A stretch of DNA of 26,825 nt from contig JAAVHK010000094.1 of assembly GCA_014799765.1 (NCBI GenBank), forward strand, positions 1-26,825. The letters are read 5' to 3'. Below the pieces are notes generated by a model. It did not search any database. It was given only the letters and a program-made list of their open reading frames with translations, and was not told the origin of the DNA. Shown here piece after piece: positions 1 to 7,489 of this stretch; the first letter of the stretch is position 1; every line of letters begins with the position of its first letter. The DNA is from Ruminococcus sp. (GTDB taxonomy: Bacteria; Bacillota; Clostridia; Oscillospirales; Ruminococcaceae). The position numbers and the translations under genes are program-made.

Positions 1-61
1 AATGTAATTGGTGGTTACAATTAAACACAACAAAAGGCTTCGTCTGTCTTATGACTGTTTT

Positions 62-90
62 ATTATATCATAAGATTTCAGGTTTGTCAA
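62..90 (-). promoter_or_regulatory. Leftward sigma-A promoter leaving the window
   Basis: Read on the minus strand there is a perfect TTGACA (complement of 85-90), a 17-base spacer and a perfect TATAAT (complement of 62-67). Transcription would start near base 55 and run off the left edge, so the gene it drives is not visible. It is divergent to the ORF6N gene at 188. Confidence 0.75.
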
Positions 91-187
91 GTCTTTTTGA
101 GGCATGGCAAAATTTTTTTTCTTTTAACCTTATACTGTGTAAATAATTGTAATTTGCAAATATTTTTTATGAAAGGAATAATTAATC

Positions 188-799
188 ATGTATGAATTAA
201 TTAATGGCGTACAAATCAAAGTAAAAGAGTACATGGGACAGCGTGTACTTACTACTGCACAGCTTGCAGAGGCTTACGACACAACAGAAAAGATTATTTC
301 ACAAAATTTCAATCGTAACAAAGACCGCTACATAGAGGGTGTACATTTCTACCGCCTCACCGGTGAAGCACTCAAAAAGTTTAAGACGAATCCTCAATTT
401 GAGGAATCGTCAATCAGGGTCAAAGTTCTTTATCTTTGGACGGAAAGAGGTGCATTACATCACGCAAAGAGCCTCAACACTGACAAGGCATGGGAGGTTT
501 ATGAATTTCTTGTTGATAATTATTTCAGAACAAGAAATATACCTGAATTTTCAAATGATGAATTAATACAAAGACTTGTCAATGAAATTAATGCTTTAAA
601 TGAAAGACTTGATATGCATGAGAAAAATTCTGTTATCAGAATAGATAATGCTATAAAAAGTATCGAAAAATCAGTAACTGATAATTTATATGATTCTATT
701 CAGACAATAGTTCCTGGATTTGCAGTTCTATATAAAAAAATAAATAAGATATTATATAGTAATTATAATAAATATAATAAAAATAAAAAGAAAAAATAA
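188..799 (+). CDS. ORF6N-domain protein (phage antirepressor-like DNA-binding protein)
   Basis: 203 residues. Residues about 8-110 match the ORF6N pattern seen in phage antirepressors and mobile-element proteins: a KEYMGQRVLTTAQLAE start, then NFNRNKDRYIEGVHFYRLTG, then a segment with LYLWTERGALHHAK. The family is thought to bind DNA. Residues about 120-170 look like an amphipathic coiled coil (LVNEINALNERLDMHEK). The last 20 residues are almost all K, N, Y and I, encoded by a nearly pure A+T stretch (about 729-808), so the C-terminus may be degraded or newly extended. The start is the ATG at 188, with AAAGGAA at 172-178 about 9 bases upstream. No other phage genes are visible, so it is a lone cargo or domesticated gene. 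It converges on deoD with an 11-base gap and no obvious terminator hairpin. Confidence 0.75.
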   Translation: MYELINGVQIKVKEYMGQRVLTTAQLAEAYDTTEKIISQNFNRNKDRYIEGVHFYRLTGEALKKFKTNPQFEESSIRVKVLYLWTERGALHHAKSLNTDKAWEVYEFLVDNYFRTRNIPEFSNDELIQRLVNEINALNERLDMHEKNSVIRIDNAIKSIEKSVTDNLYDSIQTIVPGFAVLYKKINKILYSNYNKYNKNKKKK

Positions 800-810
800 T
801 ATTAAATCAA

Positions 811-1521
811 TTACAAATTAACAGCAGTTTCAAGGGCTATTTCCATCATGGTACGGAAACCTGACTGTCTTTCCTCGGCGGTTGTTGAGAGATTCTTTAA
901 AGGACAGTCCGAAACAGTCAGTATACATAATGCATTTTTTCCGGTTCGTGAGGCGTTCATGTAAAGTCCGGCGGTTTCCATTTCTATACCGAGTACGCCC
1001 ATTTTCTGCCATTGCCTGAGACTTTCGGAATTATCATCATAGAAAGTATCGCTTGAAAAGATATTCCCGACGTGATACGGTATATTTTTATTTTCCGTAA
1101 TCCTGACCGCTTCCGAAAGAGGTTTCCACGAGGCAGTAGGGGCATACGTACCGGAGAGATTATATTGTGTGGCGTATGCGGAATTTGTGCTTGCACTCAT
1201 GGCGATTATAATATCCCTTAAGTTTACGTTATCGGCGATTGCTCCGGCTGTACCTGTTCTTATGATTGTCTGTACGTCGTATAAGTTGAAGAGTTCCCAC
1301 GAGTATATCGCCATGGACGGTATACCCATACCGCTACCCTGTACGGAAATTCTTTTACCTTTGTAAGTGCCGGTATATCCGTACATACCACGGACTTCGT
1401 TATAGCAGACAGGTTTTTCAAGATAGTTTTCTGCTATGAATTTTGCTCTGAGAGGGTCACCAGGCATTATTACTACCGGTGCTATGTCTCCGATTTCTGC
1501 GTTATTGTGAGGTGTCGGCAT
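811..1521 (-). CDS. deoD: DeoD-type purine nucleoside phosphorylase
   Basis: 236 residues, the usual length of the hexameric trimer-of-dimers PNP family. It reversibly cleaves purine (deoxy)ribonucleosides with phosphate in the cytoplasm, giving free base and (deoxy)ribose-1-phosphate for purine salvage. Visible signatures are MPTPHN at the start, the phosphate-binding GDPLRAKFIAENY (about residues 21-33), IRTGTAG (about 87-93), GIEMETAGLY, and the C-terminal VSD followed 13 residues later by the Arg of AEERQ. These match the catalytic Asp204/Arg217 pair of the E. coli enzyme. The ATG at 1521 follows a strong AAAGGAGTG. It has its own promoter (1553-1581) and is separated from secDF by a terminator, so it is probably monocistronic. 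No other deo genes are in view. Confidence 0.95.
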   Translation of the reverse strand: MPTPHNNAEIGDIAPVVIMPGDPLRAKFIAENYLEKPVCYNEVRGMYGYTGTYKGKRISVQGSGMGIPSMAIYSWELFNLYDVQTIIRTGTAGAIADNVNLRDIIIAMSASTNSAYATQYNLSGTYAPTASWKPLSEAVRITENKNIPYHVGNIFSSDTFYDDNSESLRQWQKMGVLGIEMETAGLYMNASRTGKNALCILTVSDCPLKNLSTTAEERQSGFRTMMEIALETAVNL

Positions 1522-1552
1522 AAAAAAATCACTCCTTTTTTTTTATATTATA

Positions 1553-1581
1553 ATTATATCATAAGTTTCCGGAATTTACAA
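1553..1581 (-). promoter_or_regulatory. deoD promoter
   Basis: On the minus strand TTGTAA (complement of 1576-1581) is followed by a 17-base spacer and a perfect TATAAT (complement of 1553-1558). It lies about 32 bases upstream of the deoD start codon and just beyond the secDF terminator. Confidence 0.7.
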
Positions 1582-1590
1582 GCGAAACGC

Positions 1591-1619
1591 AAAAAAGAAC
1601 TGCCCTTTACGGACAGCTC
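1591..1619 (-). terminator. Rho-independent terminator of secDF
   Basis: On the minus strand a 9-bp stem (1611-1619 pairing with 1597-1605, with a few G-U pairs) closes a 5-base loop and is followed by six T residues (complement of 1591-1596). It lies 9 bases past the secDF stop codon. Confidence 0.8.
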
Positions 1620-1627
1620 TTCTTATA

Positions 1628-3970
1628 TTATTTTGATTTTTTAGCTTCACGGGATTTCCACCATGACCATGTTACAGGAGCTACGAAAAGTGAAGAGTAA
1701 GTACCTGAAATAAGTCCGAACATAAGCGGTACGGAGAATGTAAGTAATGAACTGTAACCGCTTACCGCAACGACTATTGTTACAATAAGCATGGTTGCAA
1801 TGGTAGTTATTGAAGTACGTATTGAACGTGTCATGGACTGCGAACAGCCTGCATTGATTAGTTCATTGAGAGTAGCTTTCGGCATGAGTTTCTGATTTTC
1901 ACGGATACGGTCATAAATAACGATTGTGTTGTTGATTGAATAGCCTAAAATCGTGAGGATTACCGCAACCGTATTTGAATTGAACTCGAATCCTAAAATA
2001 ACGGATATTGCAATTGCTACGAGTAAATCGTGCAGAAGTGCCAGTACTGAACATACACCGGCTGACCAGCCACCTATATGACGGAATCTTACTGCAATAT
2101 AGATGATTACTATAATTGCCGCAAATATTACGGCGATAAGACATTTCAGAAGAAATTCACGTCCGGAAGACGGGCTTACATCTGTTGAATCGAACAGCGA
2201 AATATTACTGTCCGGAAATTCAGTCTGTAATGCTTCGGTCATTTCAACCTGTCTGTCGACGTTAAGACCCTGTTCGGAAGTAAATGATACTATAATCTGT
2301 TTTCCGCCGGAATCTATACTTTCGCCCTTACGTACACTTACCGGTACATTTACAATATCGCCGACTATTTTTTCAGCCTGATTTGTATCAATTTCGCCGG
2401 TATAGTCGTAAGTAATCATAGTACCGCCACTGAACTCAAGAGCAAAGTTTGCACCGCCTCTTATAATCATACCACCAGCGAATACCACAACCACGCCGAT
2501 AAGTATTCCGAGTATCATTTTTTTCTTGCTACAGAAATCGTAAGTCTTTGATTTTTTGGCGTTTTCCTTATAGCCGTAGAGTTTCTTGTTCTGGAAACAT
2601 TTGAACTTTGAAAGCGATGTAACCATAACTCTTGAAAGAAATACACCCATAATGAAGTTAAGTACAACACCGGCAAGAAGAGTTATTCCGAAAGAGTAAA
2701 CAACACCCTCAGCGGTTGCACCGAACATGAAGAAAATGGTCTTGTTGAGAATCTTTGAGAAGAAACTTGTCGGAACGCCGAAAGCTCCCATAAGTATGAC
2801 TGCTATTATTACGTTAGTAATGTTACCGTCGAGGATAGCCGAAAATGCCCTTTTGTACGCTACTTTTATAGCTGAATCGAGAGATTTTCCGGACTGTATT
2901 TCTTCCTTGATACGTTCGCCGGTAATGATGTTAGCGTCAACACCCATACCAACCGCAAGGATTATACCGGCAATACCAGGGATTGTAAGCGTAGACCCTG
3001 GCATGAATCCAAACCAGCCCGATACAACGGCGATACTTCCGGCAATCTGTCCGCACAGTGCTATTACCGCTACAAAACCAGGGAGCTTATAAAGTACTAT
3101 CATGTATACTGCGATAAATATAAATGCAATAAGTGAAGCAAGTAATATAGCGTCAAGAGAACCCTCACCCATAGTGGGGTCAATGGTCTTGAAACTGGTT
3201 GTTTCGAGTTTGAACGGTAATGAACCCGAATTAATCTGATTTGCCAGTTTATTTGCGGATTCGTCGGTGAAGTTACCGGTAATTACCGCACTGCCGTCAG
3301 TGATAGCACTGTTTACAGTAGGATAGGAAATCATAGTATTGTCCATCCATATGGAAATAGGCGTACCAGTTCCGGCGAGTTCGGCGGTAGCTTCGGCGAA
3401 TTTTTCCGTACCTGACGAATTGAGATTAAGTTCAATTAAGTTTTCGTATGTTCCGGAATCGTCATTAGCACGGTATACGGCTTTTGCCTCTGCAATATCC
3501 GCACCCTCAAGGACGATTTCACCGGTAGGGATTACATTTCCGTCGTCGTCTGTGATACTGTCCGTACCTTTGCGGAATGTAAGTATTGCCATTTCACCGA
3601 GTTCCTTTACAGATGCCGAGGGGTCAAAATCGCTCTCACCGGCTTGCCAAGGGAAACGTACAATAATTCGGTCGCTTTTTTCGTCGCTGTAAACTTCGCT
3701 GTCCGTTATACCGAGTGAAGATAATCGGGTATCGATAATAGCCGTGGCGGCTTTTAACTGTTCCGGAGTAGCTTCCGCACCTTCTGCCGGAGCGAAAGTT
3801 ACATCAACACCGCCTTTGATGTCGATACCAAGACGAATATCATTAACGCCCTTGATAACGGTTGTTGTGTTATCGCCGTAAATGTAATCAAGTCCGATTA
3901 CCGCCGAAAACGCAAACAGCGTGATTAAAGCAACGACAATGAAGAAATTGGATTTTCCGATTTTTTTCAC
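1628..3970 (-). CDS. secDF: SecDF fusion protein, protein-export membrane subunit
   Basis: 780 residues with SecD and SecF in one chain, as in several Firmicutes. It is an inner-membrane, ion-gradient-driven accessory to SecYEG that pulls exported proteins outward; a secretory load such as the giant adhesin in this window would use it. The SecD half has an N-terminal TM, GIDIKGGVDVTF (about 48-59), a large external P1 region and the TM4 motif GMGVDANIITGERIKEE (about 341-357). The SecF half begins near 485, has FSGGTMITYD (about 513-522), and ends with GYSINNTIVIYDRIREN (about 676-692). The usual NDT of that SecF motif reads NNT here. I chose GTG at 3970 because AGGAGG (complement of 3978-3983) lies 7 bases upstream. 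The ATG at 3976 is only 1 base from it, and an in-frame ATG at 4051 overlaps the promoter. Confidence 0.93.
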   Translation of the reverse strand: MKKIGKSNFFIVVALITLFAFSAVIGLDYIYGDNTTTVIKGVNDIRLGIDIKGGVDVTFAPAEGAEATPEQLKAATAIIDTRLSSLGITDSEVYSDEKSDRIIVRFPWQAGESDFDPSASVKELGEMAILTFRKGTDSITDDDGNVIPTGEIVLEGADIAEAKAVYRANDDSGTYENLIELNLNSSGTEKFAEATAELAGTGTPISIWMDNTMISYPTVNSAITDGSAVITGNFTDESANKLANQINSGSLPFKLETTSFKTIDPTMGEGSLDAILLASLIAFIFIAVYMIVLYKLPGFVAVIALCGQIAGSIAVVSGWFGFMPGSTLTIPGIAGIILAVGMGVDANIITGERIKEEIQSGKSLDSAIKVAYKRAFSAILDGNITNVIIAVILMGAFGVPTSFFSKILNKTIFFMFGATAEGVVYSFGITLLAGVVLNFIMGVFLSRVMVTSLSKFKCFQNKKLYGYKENAKKSKTYDFCSKKKMILGILIGVVVVFAGGMIIRGGANFALEFSGGTMITYDYTGEIDTNQAEKIVGDIVNVPVSVRKGESIDSGGKQIIVSFTSEQGLNVDRQVEMTEALQTEFPDSNISLFDSTDVSPSSGREFLLKCLIAVIFAAIIVIIYIAVRFRHIGGWSAGVCSVLALLHDLLVAIAISVILGFEFNSNTVAVILTILGYSINNTIVIYDRIRENQKLMPKATLNELINAGCSQSMTRSIRTSITTIATMLIVTIVVAVSGYSSLLTFSVPLMFGLISGTYSSLFVAPVTWSWWKSREAKKSK

Positions 3971-4022
3971 GGTCATGCCTCCTGAAAATATAAATTTGTC
4001 TGCCTGTATGACAATTAATATT

Positions 4023-4051
4023 ATTTTACTATATAATCTGTAAAAAGTCAA
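4023..4051 (-). promoter_or_regulatory. secDF promoter
   Basis: On the minus strand TTGACT (complement of 4046-4051), a 17-base spacer and TAAAAT (complement of 4023-4028). It lies between atpC and secDF, giving secDF its own transcript of about 45 bases leader. The 4052-4104 stretch beyond it is A+T-rich with no GC stem, so readthrough from the atp operon cannot be excluded. Confidence 0.6.
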
Positions 4052-4104
4052 GTAGTATATGAAAATTTTTTAGTAATTCATAATTATTAATTATTAATTA
4101 TAAA

Positions 4105-4515
4105 TTATTTAAAATGTTTCTGAGATATTTTCAGTCTGTTCATAGCACGGTTTAAAGCGGTCTTTGTATGGTAGTATTCCATGATACTTTGTTTCTGTTT
4201 TAACTTTTCTTCGGCACGGATACGGGCTTCTTCTGCACGTTTGATGTCTATTTCTTCCGGAAGCTCACAGGAATCGGCAAGTATTATTGAAGATTCCGGC
4301 ATAACCTGTATAAAACCCTCTGAAATAGCTGCATAATGCCATTGACCGTCTACCATGTACTTCAGTTCACCGGTAGGAAGCGACGTTACAAGCGGTTCGT
4401 GACCGTACATTATACCTATCAGACCGTCAATAGCGGTTATTACGAGGTGTTCGCAGTTGCCGGTATAGAAAACCCTGTCCGTAGCGATTATTTCAAGGTG
4501 AAACGTCTTAGCCAT
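4105..4515 (-). CDS. atpC: F1 ATP synthase epsilon subunit
   Basis: 136 residues, normal for bacterial epsilon. This central-stalk subunit links gamma to the c-ring and can inhibit ATP hydrolysis through its C-terminal helices. Residues 1-85 form the beta-sandwich domain, recognisable by LEIIATDRVFYTGNCEHLV and then DGLIGIMYGHEPLVTSLPTG. Residues about 88-136 are two charged helices (EEIDIKRAEEARIRAEEKL). The ATG at 4515 is preceded by AAAGGAGG and follows the atpD stop by 12 bases. It is the last gene of the atp operon. Confidence 0.95.
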   Translation of the reverse strand: MAKTFHLEIIATDRVFYTGNCEHLVITAIDGLIGIMYGHEPLVTSLPTGELKYMVDGQWHYAAISEGFIQVMPESSIILADSCELPEEIDIKRAEEARIRAEEKLKQKQSIMEYYHTKTALNRAMNRLKISQKHFK

Positions 4516-4527
4516 ACGAACCTCCTT

Positions 4528-5919
4528 TTATTCGTCGATTTCCTTAGCTTTTGCTATAACGTCGTCTATAGTACCAGCCATAAGGAAAGCGGATTCAGGG
4601 TATTTATCCATATCGCCGTTTATAATCGCATTGAAGCCCTCTATCGTATCTTTCAGCGGTACATATTTACCCTTTAATCCGGTGAAATTCTCCGCAACAT
4701 TGAACGGCTGAGACAGGAATTTCTGTATTTTTCTTGCACGATATACGGCGAGTTTGTCGGATTCGTCGAGTTCTTCCATACCGAGTATACCTATAATATC
4801 CTGTAATTCCTTGTATTTCTGTAGTAATTCCTGAGTACGTCTCGCAACGGAATAATGTTCCTCGCCGACAATTTCCGGTTCAAGAATACGTGAATTTGAT
4901 TCAAGAGGGTCAACAGCCGGATATATACCCTGTTCGACTATTTTTCTTGAAAGTACAGTAGTAGCGTCGAGGTGTGCGAAAGTTATAGCAGGTGCAGGGT
5001 CTGTGAGGTCATCTGCCGGAACGTATACCGCCTGTACAGACGTTATAGAGCCGTTTTTCGTCGAGGTTATACGCTCCTGAAGTTCGCCGACTTCCGTAGC
5101 AAGTGTAGGCTGATAGCCTACCGCTGACGGCATACGTCCGAGAAGTGCCGATACTTCCGAACCTGCCTGAACATATCTGAAAATATTGTCTATAAATAAA
5201 AGTACGTCTTTGTGTTCACGGTCACGGAAGTACTCCGCCATAGTAAGTCCTGTCTGAGCTACTCTCATACGAGAACCAGGGGGTTCATTCATCTGTCCGA
5301 ATACAAGAGCGGTCTTGCTTATAACGCCCGATTCCTGCATTTCGTTCCATAAATCGTTACCCTCTCGTGAACGTTCACCTACGCCGGTAAAAATAGAGTA
5401 TCCGCCGTGTTCAGTAGCGATATTGCGTATAAGTTCCTGAATGAGTACTGTTTTTCCTACACCTGCTCCGCCGAAAAGTCCTATTTTACCGCCCTTTGCG
5501 TAAGGTGCTATGAGGTCTATGACTTTTATACCGGTTTCGAGAATCTCAACTACAGGACTTTGTTCCTGAAATGTAGGGGCTTTTCTGTGGATTTCCCAGT
5601 ATTCAGATGCACCGGTATCGCCTTTTTTGTCGATAGGTTCGCCTAAAACATTGAACATTCTGCCGAGTGTCTTTTCGCCTACCGGTACTTTTATACACGC
5701 TCCTGTGGAAGTGACTTCCATATTTTTACTAAGTCCCTCACTTGTCGCCAGCATGATACAGCGTACTATATGATTTCCCATATGCTGAGCGACTTCCATT
5801 ACACGCTTTTTGCCATCGACTTCCACGGTGAGAGCATCACGAATCATAGGGAGTTTTCCAGCCGGAAACTCAACATCTATTACAGGTCCGGTGACTTGTG
5901 TTATTCTGCCTTTATCCAT
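4528..5919 (-). CDS. atpD: F1 ATP synthase beta subunit (catalytic)
   Basis: 463 residues, full length. It carries the catalytic nucleotide sites of F1. Walker A is GGAGVGKT (residues 150-157), the catalytic region is GERSREGND (181-189), Walker B is LLFIDNIFR, and SEVSALLGRMPSAVGYQPTL is the DELSEED-preceding signature. The chain is intact with no missing key residue that I can see. The ATG at 5919 lies 5 bases after the stop of the hsdS-like gene. The nearest strong Shine-Dalgarno core (AAAGGAG, complement of 5936-5943) lies 16 bases upstream inside the 3' end of that gene. Translation of beta may therefore rely on termination-reinitiation from the hsdS-like frame (inference). Confidence 0.97.
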   Translation of the reverse strand: MDKGRITQVTGPVIDVEFPAGKLPMIRDALTVEVDGKKRVMEVAQHMGNHIVRCIMLATSEGLSKNMEVTSTGACIKVPVGEKTLGRMFNVLGEPIDKKGDTGASEYWEIHRKAPTFQEQSPVVEILETGIKVIDLIAPYAKGGKIGLFGGAGVGKTVLIQELIRNIATEHGGYSIFTGVGERSREGNDLWNEMQESGVISKTALVFGQMNEPPGSRMRVAQTGLTMAEYFRDREHKDVLLFIDNIFRYVQAGSEVSALLGRMPSAVGYQPTLATEVGELQERITSTKNGSITSVQAVYVPADDLTDPAPAITFAHLDATTVLSRKIVEQGIYPAVDPLESNSRILEPEIVGEEHYSVARRTQELLQKYKELQDIIGILGMEELDESDKLAVYRARKIQKFLSQPFNVAENFTGLKGKYVPLKDTIEGFNAIINGDMDKYPESAFLMAGTIDDVIAKAKEIDE

Positions 5920-5924
5920 TTTTC

Positions 5925-6560
5925 TTATTTCTTCACTCCTTTTAAATTGGAATATATTTTTTCACGGTAATAATCATATTGTTTTTGTCTTAATTCAGAT
6001 TCACGTTTTAAAAGTTCTGACAGTTCTATAAAATTATCAAGCATATTAACGATTTTTTCTTGAATTTCAATCGGTGGGACAGGTATAACTATTTCATTAA
6101 GGTCATTAGGAGTAACTTCTATAACTTTTGTACCATGTGCAATTTTAATTTTTTGCTTTTGAAATATACTTGAATAAAAAAAATATATTAAATATTTTGC
6201 GTTCTGATTATGATGTATTATAGCGGTATGTCCGCTTACTGCTATTTTTTCTTCTCCGAGCCACGCCACACACTTACATACATCTTCAATATTTTCACTT
6301 GTTACAGCCATTATTATATCATTTTTAGAAGCATATTTCTGTTTTTTTGCAGTTTCTGAATCAATAAAAGAAAATGTTTTATCTGCAAAAAGTCCGTATT
6401 TAGTGTAAATTTCCCCATAATGTATACAAGGTATACCGATTTCACAAAAATGTTTCTTCTGAAAGTTACCACCCCTGTTGATAGTGGCAATTTCTTCAAG
6501 TTTTTTTTGTTCCACGCCGTCGTGGCATAACCTTTCAATCATATCAAAAATATTTTCCAT
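5925..6560 (-). CDS. Half-length type I restriction specificity subunit (HsdS-like), inside the atp operon
   Basis: 211 residues from ATG 6560; an in-frame ATG at 6596 would overlap the atpG end more deeply. The chosen start has GGAGGAA (complement of 6571-6577) about 10 bases upstream. The N-terminus MENIFDMIERLCHDGVEQKK is the usual start of HsdS proteins and leads into one target recognition domain (ATINRGGNF, CIHYGEIYTKYG, FADKTFSF, SENIEDVCKCVAWLGEEKI, ISGH-like VSGHTAIIHHNQ, HGTKVIEV, IVIPVPPIEIQEKIV). One conserved helical region follows (LDNFIELSELLKRESELRQKQYDYYREKI). A usual HsdS has two such halves in about 400 residues. HsdS gives a type I methylase/nuclease its DNA target. No hsdM or hsdR is in view. 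It lies 7 bases after atpG and 5 bases before atpD on the same strand, so it is co-transcribed with ATP synthase. Its present function is unknown. Confidence 0.88.
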   Translation of the reverse strand: MENIFDMIERLCHDGVEQKKLEEIATINRGGNFQKKHFCEIGIPCIHYGEIYTKYGLFADKTFSFIDSETAKKQKYASKNDIIMAVTSENIEDVCKCVAWLGEEKIAVSGHTAIIHHNQNAKYLIYFFYSSIFQKQKIKIAHGTKVIEVTPNDLNEIVIPVPPIEIQEKIVNMLDNFIELSELLKRESELRQKQYDYYREKIYSNLKGVKK

Positions 6561-6567
6561 GATAATA

Positions 6568-7476
6568 TTATTCCTCCATAGCAGACGCACCGCCACATAC
6601 TTCGGTTATTTCTTGTGTAATAGATGCCTGTCTTGCACGGTTGTATAACAGCGAAAGTTCTTTGATTATATCCTTTGCACTTTTTGTAGCGGAATCCATA
6701 GCGGTCATACGTGCCTGCTGTTCGCAACAGAAAGCCTCTACCATTGCACCGTAAATTATACCCTTTGCGAAGTTAGGAATAAGATAAGCCATAACTTCTT
6801 CCGGTGACGGTACAAAAGAAGCCTTCGGAAGTTTTTTCATAGTACCGTCATTTGCCTTACCTAAATGTCTTCTGCTGAACGGTAAAAGCTGTACAGTTTT
6901 TACTTCAAACTGGCTTGAATTAGTCATCTGTGTATAGATTAAATATACTTCGTCGAGTTCTTTTTTCTCGAATTTTTCGAGAACAAGTTCAGCTATTTCC
7001 CTTGCCCGATACAGTGTGGGATTCTGTGTAGTATACAGAAATTCTCCGTCTACGTAAGCCATTTTATCACGTTTCATACGGTTCTGAAAGTACATTCTTC
7101 CGACGTGTCCCATTACGAACAGATAGCAGTTATCAATATATTTTGTTTCGGATAGTTTCTGTTCGGTATATCGCAGAATATTATGATTATAGCTACCACA
7201 CAGACCTTTATCGGCTGTGATTACTATATAACCTTTTTTTCGCTTGTCGTCGGAAATTCCCTGACGTTTGTCAAAATAGAATTGTCTTGTATGCGGTGTA
7301 TGCTCCAGAATACTTTCTATAGTGGACTGTAATTTTGAAAAGTAAGGCGTAGTAGCGTCAAGAGACTTTCGGGCTTTTTTGAGTTTAGAGGAAGATATAA
7401 GATACATGGCATTTGTGATTTTAAGTATCTGCTGTATACTTTCGATACGTTCACGTATTTCCCTGATATTAGCCAA
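6568..7476 (-). CDS. atpG: F1 ATP synthase gamma subunit
   Basis: 302 residues, slightly longer than the usual 280-290. It is the rotating central shaft inside the alpha/beta hexamer. The N-terminal helix ANIREIRERIESIQQILKIT with the following MYLISSSKLKKAR is diagnostic. The C-terminal helix has ARMTAMDSATKSAKDIIKEL and the family ending ARQASITQEITEVCGGASA. The initiation codon is TTG (complement of 7474-7476): AAGGAGG (complement of 7485-7491) sits 8 bases upstream. The nearby ATG is 1 base from the Shine-Dalgarno and would be stopped after four codons. The Shine-Dalgarno overlaps the stop codon of the fused delta-alpha gene. Confidence 0.96.
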   Translation of the reverse strand: MANIREIRERIESIQQILKITNAMYLISSSKLKKARKSLDATTPYFSKLQSTIESILEHTPHTRQFYFDKRQGISDDKRKKGYIVITADKGLCGSYNHNILRYTEQKLSETKYIDNCYLFVMGHVGRMYFQNRMKRDKMAYVDGEFLYTTQNPTLYRAREIAELVLEKFEKKELDEVYLIYTQMTNSSQFEVKTVQLLPFSRRHLGKANDGTMKKLPKASFVPSPEEVMAYLIPNFAKGIIYGAMVEAFCCEQQARMTAMDSATKSAKDIIKELSLLYNRARQASITQEITEVCGGASAMEE

Positions 7477-7489
7477 AAAACATACCTCC

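Noticed and set aside
3..19. TGTAA/TTACA inverted repeat at the left edge
   Set aside because: Only 5 bp with a 7-base loop in A+T-rich sequence; expected by chance and its gene is outside the window.
3971..4051. Longer secDF start at 4051
   Set aside because: The extra residues precede the conserved N-terminus, overlap the promoter, and the AGGAGG is correctly spaced only from the GTG at 3970.
4078..4110. A+T palindromes after atpC as a terminator
   Set aside because: No GC-containing stem and no clean T-run; too weak to call.
5925..6560. Frameshifted remains of a full two-TRD HsdS
   Set aside because: No second TRD or its remnants can be seen on either side; atpG and atpD abut directly. 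The frame is clean from N-terminal motif to stop.
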